From JAICTV01 sp035634055 (lineage in GTDB: Bacteria > Planctomycetota > Phycisphaerae > Tepidisphaerales > Tepidisphaeraceae): a DNA stretch of 26,641 bases. Below are positions 16,447 to 23,040 of this stretch, piece by piece (position 1 is the first letter of the stretch; every line of letters begins with the position of its first letter). The position numbers were made by a program, and so were the translations under genes. The stretch lies in NCBI GenBank assembly GCA_035634055.1, contig DASQDR010000012.1:1-26641 (forward strand), read 5' to 3'. The notes below the pieces were generated by a model that had not been told where the DNA came from, did no database searches, and saw nothing but the letters and a program-made list of their open reading frames with translations.

Positions 16447-18179
16447 CCTGATCCGTCGCCACCCCCCGCGGCCGCGCCGCTCGCTTTGACCGCCGCCGCG
16501 CTCGCGCCCGCATCGCCCGTGTCCCCCGGCTCGCGTGGTGCCGACGCCTCCCGCAGCGCCCGCCTCGCCGACAGTGCCAGCTCGGTTGCCGCCGCCAGGT
16601 AAACGGGGACGTATTCCGCCAGTGCCCACGGTGCGTCCAGGTGCCAGTCGGGCGAGCGCCAGACGCGGTAGCTGATGGTCGCGGTTGCCGACCAGACGAG
16701 CGCCGCCCAGCCGGGCCGGCCGTCCAGCAGCGGGACCATCGCCAGCACCCAGACCAGGTACCACGGGTAGGCGACCGGCGAGACCAGCAGCGTGACGAGG
16801 CAGAGCCAGTATCCGGCCGTCGCGGGCGACGCTCGGAACCGCCAGCATGCGAGCGCCGCCGCCAATAACGCGGCGGCGGCGAGCAGCCGGGCCATCTGCT
16901 TGGCGCGGTCCATGGCGCGGCCCTCATCACCGGTGCCAAAGACGAATTTGATTCCCTCGTAGAACGAGCCGTTCGCTTCCCAGGTCTGCGAGTAAGCGCC
17001 CGCCGACGCGCGCCAGCCGGCGGCGCCGCCGTGGATCAGGAGCGGGGCCAGGTAGAGCGCGACCAGCGCGGCGGCGAACACGCCAACGGGCAGGAGGCGC
17101 GATCGGAACCGGCCATCGCCGGGAAGCGGGGCACGCTGACCGCCGCCGCGGATCAGGAAGGGCGCGATGAGCAGCGCCAGCGGCTTCACCCCCGCGGCCA
17201 GGGCGAGCCAGAGCATCGCCCGTGCTCGCGCCGGATGCGCCCGCTGAGCGGCCGACAGCGCCAGCAGCACGAGCAGCGCGCCCAGCGCATCCTGGTGCCC
17301 CATCCCCCCGGTCTCCAGCGTGACCAGAGGGTTCCACGCCAGCAGCGCAGCCCACCAGGGGCTCTGGCCGGACCGGCGGAGCATGCCGAGCAGCACGAGC
17401 GCGCATCCGACGGCGCAGGCGGCATAGGTCGAGCGAAAGACGGTGGCGCGGTAAGGCGCGTCAGCGTTACCCAGGTACCACCGCCACGCGGACCGCTCGC
17501 CGTGCGAGATGGCCGCGAGAGAAGCGTGCGGGGGCGAAGCGACGGAGATCGAAGCAGCCGGGGGCGAAGCGTGCGGGGGCGAAGCGGCGTTCGCTGCAAG
17601 CGAATGCTCATCGCGGGGGAGCGCCCCGATCGAGGCGGGTGCGGCGCCGATCCTCTCGCCGCGCGGGAAGGCGGGAACCGAGGCGGGCGCTGCACCCAGC
17701 GCCCGCTCCGCCGCCGCCGCGAGCGCGAAGACGGCATGCGACGTGCCGGGGTAGATCGTCCGCACGTCAGGGAAGGGGACGAGCGCGTCCACCGCGTCGG
17801 CGCCGTCGAAGTCGCGCGGCGCCGTCGCGTAGGGCGACGCGCCCGCCAGCCACATCCGGCCGTCGGCGCGGTAGCGGAGCACGTCTTCCGACAGCGCCGG
17901 CCGGAGCAGCACCACTGCCGCCAACTGGAGCACCGCGCCTCCGGCAACGAGGAGGATCTCGCTGGTCCGGCGGCGCAGCTTGATCGCGTTGGCCGGCGTG
18001 GTCGCCAGCAAAGCCGCGATCGCCAGCAACGGCGCGCCCAGCGCGAGCGGGCCGACGATGAGCGTCACGTCCGATTGCAGCAGCCGCCGCCCGCGCAGGA
18101 GGAACAGCCAGGCGAGCTGCCCGCCGAACAGCGCGGCCGCCGCCAGCAGCCAGAGGAGGAACCGCGTTCGCGCGCTCAT
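16440..18179 (-). CDS. GT87/mannosyltransferase-like polytopic membrane protein
   Basis: 579 residues from the ATG at 18179, where the first helix begins; the open frame runs 29 codons further upstream without hydrophobic character. About ten or more membrane helices are visible. The first large loop contains SEDVLRYRADGRMWLAGASPY (97-117), with Glu98-Asp99, then RTIYPG at 140-145. That is the order seen in polyprenyl-phosphate-mannose-dependent mannosyltransferases of the GT-C group. VKPLALLIAPF and AYPWYLVW lie in later helices. An insert of about 68 residues (162-229) rich in Ala, Pro, Ser and His interrupts the region after the second or third helix. It probably transfers sugars to surface glycans or lipids. 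The stop overlaps the opposing gene's stop by 7 bp. The last ~40 residues are Ala/Gly-rich. Confidence 0.8.
   Translation of the reverse strand: MSARTRFLLWLLAAAALFGGQLAWLFLLRGRRLLQSDVTLIVGPLALGAPLLAIAALLATTPANAIKLRRRTSEILLVAGGAVLQLAAVVLLRPALSEDVLRYRADGRMWLAGASPYATAPRDFDGADAVDALVPFPDVRTIYPGTSHAVFALAAAAERALGAAPASVPAFPRGERIGAAPASIGALPRDEHSLAANAASPPHASPPAASISVASPPHASLAAISHGERSAWRWYLGNADAPYRATVFRSTYAACAVGCALVLLGMLRRSGQSPWWAALLAWNPLVTLETGGMGHQDALGALLVLLALSAAQRAHPARARAMLWLALAAGVKPLALLIAPFLIRGGGQRAPLPGDGRFRSRLLPVGVFAAALVALYLAPLLIHGGAAGWRASAGAYSQTWEANGSFYEGIKFVFGTGDEGRAMDRAKQMARLLAAAALLAAALACWRFRASPATAGYWLCLVTLLVSPVAYPWYLVWVLAMVPLLDGRPGWAALVWSATATISYRVWRSPDWHLDAPWALAEYVPVYLAAATELALSARRALREASAPREPGDTGDAGASAAAVKASGAAAGGGDGSGY
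17493..17696. repeat. Repetitive in-frame insert inside the GT87-like gene
   Basis: Two kinds of repeat are packed together. The motif ending cgggggcgaagc recurs at 17521-17540, 17551-17570 and 17571-17585. A longer unit occurs at 17611-17650 and again, diverged, at 17653-17698; it encodes GAAPAS plus a PR-E segment twice. Between them ttcgctgcaagcgaa (17590-17604) is a perfect 6-bp-stem hairpin. The frame stays open and encodes SPPHAS twice. The segment looks like an inserted and expanded repeat tolerated in an external loop. Confidence 0.6.
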
Positions 18180-18498
18180 CGTGCCGTTCACGAATAGAAC
18201 TCCGCACCGCCCATCCGTGGACGAGAGCGCCCTTCGCGGCGATCGCGAATCGAATCGCGGTGCCATCGTAACGGCGAGGCTTGCCCCGATCCTTACGGCG
18301 GGAACCCGGCGAGCGTCGCCCCTACCACGTCACCGCGAAATGAACTGGCGACACGAACGGGCGACACGAATTAGCGACACCAACTGCCGACACGAATTAG
18401 CAACACAAACTGGCGACACGAATTGACGACACGAATTAGGGGGAACTCCGCGTCGTAGCACGGGCAGCTTGCCCGAGCCCCCGCGGCGGGCGGCGGAG
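18180..18498. other. Gene-free spacer with 13-bp tandem repeats
   Basis: A 319-bp spacer between two minus-strand genes. It would carry the promoter of the GT87-like gene and the 3' end of the PDZ-like gene. Apart from the tandem array at 18335-18438 it has a small hairpin, cgggca/tgcccg at 18461-18475, 24 bp beyond the PDZ-like gene's stop, without a T-tract. No credible coding sequence is seen. Confidence 0.7.
18335..18438. repeat. Eight 13-bp tandem repeat units
   Basis: Eight contiguous units of exactly 13 bp, consensus gcgacacgaaNtN. Examples are gcgacacgaatta (18361-18373), gcgacaccaactg (18374-18386), ccgacacgaatta (18387-18399), gcaacacaaactg (18400-18412) and acgacacgaatta (18426-18438). 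Central units alternate between endings aactg and aatta, giving a 26-bp higher-order period. There are no spacers of unique sequence, so this is not a CRISPR array. Confidence 0.9.
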
Positions 18499-19122
<624 letters not shown>

Positions 19123-19287
19123 GGTGGAGTCCTGGGTAGGGGGGAAAGATGTCCGAGCCCTTCGCGTCGCTCGGGGCCGGCGTCGCCGGAGATCATTATG
19201 ACCCGCGCGTGCGCCGGGGGGAATCGGAGTTACTGCGCCGGCGCGCCGATCCCGCTTCGCGCTCGCTGACACGTTGACCTCCCGTTG

Positions 19288-20031
19288 CTATTGCTCCCTC
19301 GTCGCCAGCAGCTCGTAGTCCGGTTCCTGCTCCAGCTTGCGCTCGACGGCGTAGTACTTCTCGCTGTCGAAGAACGAGACGCGCACGCTGATGTCGGCGC
19401 ACTTCAGGTCGGCGGTGCGCTCGAAGCTGGCGTCGGAGACCTTCAGGCCCGCCGCCTTCAGGAGGTTGATGGTCTCGACCACCGCTCCGGGGCGCCAGGC
19501 GCGGCGGATGACCAGCACGCGGTAGCGGTTCTTGGGCATCGCCCGTTCCAGGTAGTCCAGGATCCACAGCGCCGCGACGATGATGGCGGTGGAGACGGCG
19601 GTCAGCGTGTACATGCCGAAGCCGGCGGCCATGCCGACGGCGGCGACGCACCACAGCCCGGCGGCGGTGGTCAGCCCGCGGATCGTCGAGCCGTTCTTGA
19701 CGATCGCGCCCGCGCCCAGGAAGCCGATGCCGGTCATGATCCCGTAGGCGATGCGCGCCGGGTCGACGCGCACCTCGAAGTCGGTGGGGTTGGGCCACTG
19801 GCGGTCGACGAAGCTGATGGAGATGAGCATGACCAGGGCGCTGCCGACGGCGACGAGGATGTTGGTGCGGAACCCCGCCTGCCGCCCGCGGACCTCGCGC
19901 TCCAGCCCCACCATCCCCCCCGCCACCGCCGCCACCAGCAGCCGCACGACGTGCTCGGCCGGCCATTGGTAATGCGTGCCCCACTGGCGGATGACGTCGT
20001 CCAGGCGATCGATCACGGCGAGTAGCATCAT
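19288..20031 (-). CDS. MgtC/SapB family membrane protein
   Basis: 247 residues. The family hallmarks are present: GLERE at 42-46 followed by AGFRTN (52-57), and GIGFLGAGAI at 101-110 followed by STIRGLTTAAGLW. Four to five membrane helices lie between residues 28 and 162. A soluble C-terminal domain of about 80 residues (RYRVLVIRR onward) has the alternating pattern of an ACT-like fold, as in MgtC proper. Family members are linked to Mg2+ limitation and acid survival, and Salmonella MgtC restrains the F1FO ATP synthase; whether this one does so is unknown. The start at 20031 (or Met2) was chosen because upstream codons run through a repeat-bearing spacer. Confidence 0.9.
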   Translation of the reverse strand: MMLLAVIDRLDDVIRQWGTHYQWPAEHVVRLLVAAVAGGMVGLEREVRGRQAGFRTNILVAVGSALVMLISISFVDRQWPNPTDFEVRVDPARIAYGIMTGIGFLGAGAIVKNGSTIRGLTTAAGLWCVAAVGMAAGFGMYTLTAVSTAIIVAALWILDYLERAMPKNRYRVLVIRRAWRPGAVVETINLLKAAGLKVSDASFERTADLKCADISVRVSFFDSEKYYAVERKLEQEPDYELLATREQ

Positions 20032-20453
20032 GCGGGCGGCTGTTCTAACCGAAGCGGCCCGAGGGGCAAACGCGCGCCTCGCGGGCGATGGAAGTTTCGT
20101 CAGCAGCGGGAGTTGAGAGCGACGCGGGACCCGGTGGGTTCGTTTTGCATTTTCGCTGGCGCGCCGCGCTCCCCCCCCCGACGCCAATCGATCGACCTCC
20201 GTGTCTTCGTTGCACGCAGGCACCGCTCTACGCGGAGGTCGAATTGGGTTTGTTTTCGCACTTTCGACCACTGAGCCTCCGCAGCGGAATTGGGTTCGTT
20301 TTCAGCCGTTTCGGTGCATCGTGAGCCGACCCGCTTCACCGATTGGGTTGTCAAAGAGCGCGTACCTCCCCCCCCGCGTGGCACCATAGCAATGCAAATC
20401 CGCAAATGCGGCGGAAAAGTGCGACCGGCGGGGCGCGGGACATCTGGCGGTCG
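20032..20453. other. Gene-free spacer with repeated TTGGGTTYGTTTTC motif
   Basis: A 422-bp spacer without a credible gene. The motif tgggtt occurs at 20135-20140, 20245-20250, 20291-20296 and 20344-20349. The first three copies extend as tgggttcgtttt, tgggtttgttttc and tgggttcgttttc, each followed within about 12 bp by a ttcg stretch. Two runs of C (around 20172 and 20369) flank the group. Composition is more T-rich than the genes. The stretch must also hold the promoter of the MgtC-family gene and the 3' end of the C39-like gene. Confidence 0.65.
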
Positions 20454-21752
20454 TCACCGAACCGCGACGGGCGCCGTCGTTGAGGGTTGGCTGCTCGCGG
20501 CGCGGCGGGACGCCTGGGGCGCGGGACCTTTCACCAACTCCTTCGGCAGCGGTTTCGCGGGCCGGCGGATGACGTAGCCGACGCCGCCGTTGCCGAACCA
20601 GGCATGGGTGAGGGCGGCCTGGCTGTAGCGGACGCCGTTGCCCTTGTCCCGGCTGGCGGGGTCGTTCACGATCACCCGCCCGTCGGGCTCAAGGCCGCGG
20701 ATCACAATGAGGTGGCCGTCGGTCTCCTGGTAAATGGGGGCATCCGGGACCGTCCCGCGGGCGAACTCGATGGAGGCGACGATCGGGTTGCCCGCGGCGA
20801 TGTGGGCCTTCACCTGGTCCCAGTCGCGGAAGCGCTCCAGCCACGCGTCGGTCCCCAGCTCAGCCGCGCGCTGGGTGGCGTTGGACCAGTTGCCGAACAA
20901 ATCGTTGTGGTCGTCCCAGATGGCCAGCGCGTTTTCCATGGTCGGGCGGTCGATGCCGAGGTGCTCGAGGACCATCGAGACGCTGGTGGGCGAGCAGGTC
21001 ATGCCGGTGACTGGGGCGGCGTTATCACCCTGCGGGCGGAAGGGGACGTTCAGGTCGCGCGCCCACCGCGCCGGCGGGCCGGGGTCGGGATGGACCGCTT
21101 TCGCCCAGACCGACGCGGCGTCGATCGGGCCGGAATAGCAGACGGCGATCCGGCGAACGCTGGGATTGGTCCCGCGATCGAGATCGAAGCTCTGGAGCGT
21201 TGCACGGACCTGGTATGCGTCGGCGGGGCGGTTGAGGCGCAAGACGTCGGTCTCGACCCGGCCGAACTCGCATTGGTCGGTCCGGCTCGAGCGGGTGTGC
21301 CGGCCCCACGCGCCGATCCGCAGCCAGGGCGTCCACCGTTTGCTCGCGTGGTCGCGCGTGCGGACGTGGAACACGACGCCGGTGTCATCGGGGGTCGCGA
21401 CGTTCCACGACGGGAGCAGCTCGGTAAAGGGGAACTCGGCCGGGGCTTCGGGCGAGGTCCAGGTCCCCTCGCGCGGGAACCCGCGCTGCCGCCCGGCGCC
21501 GTCGAGGGTGATGCGCGCCGGCTCGTCGGCCAGCAGCTTCACGCGGCGCATTGAGCCGGCGCGGAAGGCGTCGGCGGTGTCGGTGAAGATGAGCCGATCG
21601 ACCCTCGCCACCGCCCGGCGGTCATCGGCGCGGAAGCGCGGCTCGCCGTCGGCGTCGCGCAGGAGCAGCGCCGCCTGCCCCATCAGGAGGGCGACGCCGA
21701 GGCCGATCACGGTCCCCAGGCCGAGTTGCGACGTCGTGATCCAGCGGTGCAC
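20454..21752 (-). CDS. Exported C39-like cysteine peptidase
   Basis: 432 residues starting at GTG 21752, with GGAGAG about 9 nt upstream. An N-terminal hydrophobic segment (about 9-31) acts as signal or anchor. Residues ~70-210 form a beta-rich region without a clear family. The C-terminal domain (about 235-405) matches the C39_2 papain-like pattern: Cys253 in GMTCSPTSVSMVLEHLG, His347 in ETDGHLIVIRG and Asp364 in VNDPA. These would be the catalytic triad. Bacterial C39-like proteins cleave peptides or cell-wall proteins; the substrate is unknown here. The C-terminal ~25 residues are Ala/Ser/Pro-rich. It lies 216 bp after the receiver-like gene on the same strand. Confidence 0.8.
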   Translation of the reverse strand: MHRWITTSQLGLGTVIGLGVALLMGQAALLLRDADGEPRFRADDRRAVARVDRLIFTDTADAFRAGSMRRVKLLADEPARITLDGAGRQRGFPREGTWTSPEAPAEFPFTELLPSWNVATPDDTGVVFHVRTRDHASKRWTPWLRIGAWGRHTRSSRTDQCEFGRVETDVLRLNRPADAYQVRATLQSFDLDRGTNPSVRRIAVCYSGPIDAASVWAKAVHPDPGPPARWARDLNVPFRPQGDNAAPVTGMTCSPTSVSMVLEHLGIDRPTMENALAIWDDHNDLFGNWSNATQRAAELGTDAWLERFRDWDQVKAHIAAGNPIVASIEFARGTVPDAPIYQETDGHLIVIRGLEPDGRVIVNDPASRDKGNGVRYSQAALTHAWFGNGGVGYVIRRPAKPLPKELVKGPAPQASRRAASSQPSTTAPVAVR

Positions 21753-21786
21753 GGTGGGTTGCTCTCCGTTCGTCTGTCGCCACGCA

Positions 21787-21816
21787 TGCTAACCTCGCGA
21801 CGCGAGCCGCGCCCAA
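21787..21816 (-). promoter_or_regulatory. Possible promoter of the C39-like gene
   Basis: On the minus strand TTGGGC (21811-21816) is followed after 18 bp by TTAGCA (21787-21792), about 35 bp before the GTG start. The match is moderate and the surroundings are GC-rich. Confidence 0.35.
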
Positions 21817-21968
21817 TCGCCGACGGCGCGACGGCGGGCGCGGCGCGGCGGGGGCGCGCCGGGGGCGGGCGGCGCGTGGGCTGTCGCCGGCGAACTCCCC
21901 GACGGCCAAAGTCCGGTCCGCTTGGTAAAGTATCGGACGTCGCGGCGCGCGAGCGGATCATCTTCTGA

Positions 21969-22358
21969 TCAACCGCTCGATTCAACGTCGCCGCGCAGGA
22001 TCTGCTCGAGGCGTTCGACGAAGACGCTGCGCGGAAGCACGGCATCGATGCCCAGCGAACGCGCGCGGCCGATGGTTGCCCGATCGACGTGCGAAACGAA
22101 GCCGGTCACTGCGCCGCCGGTGCGCAGTTTCCACGCGGCGGCGGCGTCGAGCGCGCCGTTCTGGTTGAGGTCCACGATCAGCCGCCGACCCGCGTGGTCG
22201 GCGAGTTTCGCGGGTTCGCGGAGCAACACGATGTCGACGCCGCGCAGTTTCGCGGCGCTGCGGATGCGGCTGGAGAAGAGCAGGTCGCGCACGAGGACCA
22301 GGAGGGGCGGGCTGCCGGAATTTGTTGCTTCGGAGGACGCGGGCACTTGCGAACTCAT
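21969..22358 (-). CDS. Small receiver-like protein, partly degenerate
   Basis: 129 residues. After a Ser-rich N-terminus the layout follows a response-regulator receiver: strand one LLVLVRD (19-25), strand three RRLIVDLN with Asp63 at the usual phosphorylation position, strand four AVTGFVSHV with Ser89 at the Thr/Ser position, then ARSLGIDAVLPRS with Arg110 where receivers have lysine. The acidic pair normally at the end of strand one is reduced to a single Asp25. There is no output domain. It may act through protein contact without normal phosphorylation. No histidine kinase is nearby. An inverted repeat lies upstream at 22389-22421. Confidence 0.6.
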   Translation of the reverse strand: MSSQVPASSEATNSGSPPLLVLVRDLLFSSRIRSAAKLRGVDIVLLREPAKLADHAGRRLIVDLNQNGALDAAAAWKLRTGGAVTGFVSHVDRATIGRARSLGIDAVLPRSVFVERLEQILRGDVESSG

Positions 22359-22388
22359 GTGTTAGGTGGACAATGGTTCAGGTCGGTG

Positions 22389-22421
22389 GACAGGGTGTCG
22401 CTTTTGTCCGGACACACTGTC
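22389..22421. promoter_or_regulatory. Inverted repeat upstream of the receiver-like gene
   Basis: gacagggtgtc (22389-22399) and gacacactgtc (22411-22421) are inverted copies with one mismatch, separated by 11 bp. The centre is about 47 bp upstream of the receiver-like start. It could be an operator or an RNA hairpin. Confidence 0.4.
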
Positions 22422-22612
22422 TCAAAAAGAGCAAAAGATCGGCATCTCAGGCTTTTCGGCTTGAGGCGGAATTGCGGCTGCCGAGACCGGTTTTCCCCCG
22501 CAGATTGGCGGTTGAGCCGGCTGCCGGATGGAGCGGGCCCGAGAATATGCGGCAAGGGGCACAACCTTTGCTGTGCGGATCGATGGGCAATCAGAGCAAG
22601 GTGAGGTTGTAG

Positions 22613-22807
22613 ATGGAAAAGCAGACCCAAAAGCGTCCGGGGGGGAGCCGAGGCAGCGCACCGGCTGCCCCGATCGGGGACCCCCAAGTTTCGTCCTCCG
22701 GCGGCGGCAGCTCGCAAGAGCGCCGCGCAGCGGGCGCGTCGTCGGCGTCCACGCCGGTCTCGGCAAAATACATCGACAGCCGGCTGAAGCAGTTCTGCCT
22801 GCGTTAG
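22613..22807 (+). CDS. Possible small protein, unrecognised
   Basis: A 64-codon frame with ATG at 22613 and a GGTGAGG-like sequence about 6 nt upstream. The product would be basic and disordered (Gly, Ser, Pro, Arg) with a short end segment AKYIDSRLKQFCLR. Third-position G+C is lower than in neighbouring genes, and overlapping frames on both strands are also open. It may be chance. I list it only because the ribosome binding site and start are reasonable. Confidence 0.22.
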   Translation: MEKQTQKRPGGSRGSAPAAPIGDPQVSSSGGGSSQERRAAGASSASTPVSAKYIDSRLKQFCLR

Positions 22808-23040
22808 CCGCGCCCGGTATAAACGCCATCGTGGCCCACTGGCGGCCATCCCGTGGCGCGATCATGCTGGCGCATCACCTCGGGGAAAAACGCACGTTAG
22901 GGCGCCCCAGTTAGATTAGTACCGCTCGGACCGCCCGCGACCTCCGCGTTGGCGGGCGGCGGGCGGGTTTCGGTAACGAACAATCCATCGGGCTGTGGTT
23001 CGCAAGGATTCAGGCCCTTGAGCACGGAGAAGGTACGCGC

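Larger units (their letters stand above)
22359..23040. other. Long divergent spacer with several small hairpins
   Basis: A 682-bp stretch between two divergent genes with no confident gene apart from one weak short frame. It contains a ctcaggc/gcttgag hairpin (22446-22465), a ggcagc/gctgcc hairpin (22652-22669), the palindrome ccccgatcgggg (22668-22679), and an 8-bp-stem hairpin ccgcccgc/gcgggcgg (22931-22959) in the probable leader of the GH1-GT gene. Composition at 22360-22480 is more A+T-rich, as expected of a promoter or small RNA region. I cannot assign a specific RNA. Confidence 0.5.

Noticed and set aside
18335..18438. Possible CRISPR array
   Set aside because: Units are 13 bp and directly abutting, with no unique spacers and no cas genes in the window.
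19288..20031. A functional link between the MgtC-family protein and the nearby atp operon
   Set aside because: Salmonella MgtC acts on ATP synthase, but here the genes are about 9 kb apart in separate units, so proximity is not evidence.
22528..22914. A 128-codon plus-strand frame in the long spacer, and overlapping minus-strand frames at 22355-22865
   Set aside because: No ribosome binding site, no recognisable domain, composition of random GC-rich sequence, and mutually overlapping frames on both strands.
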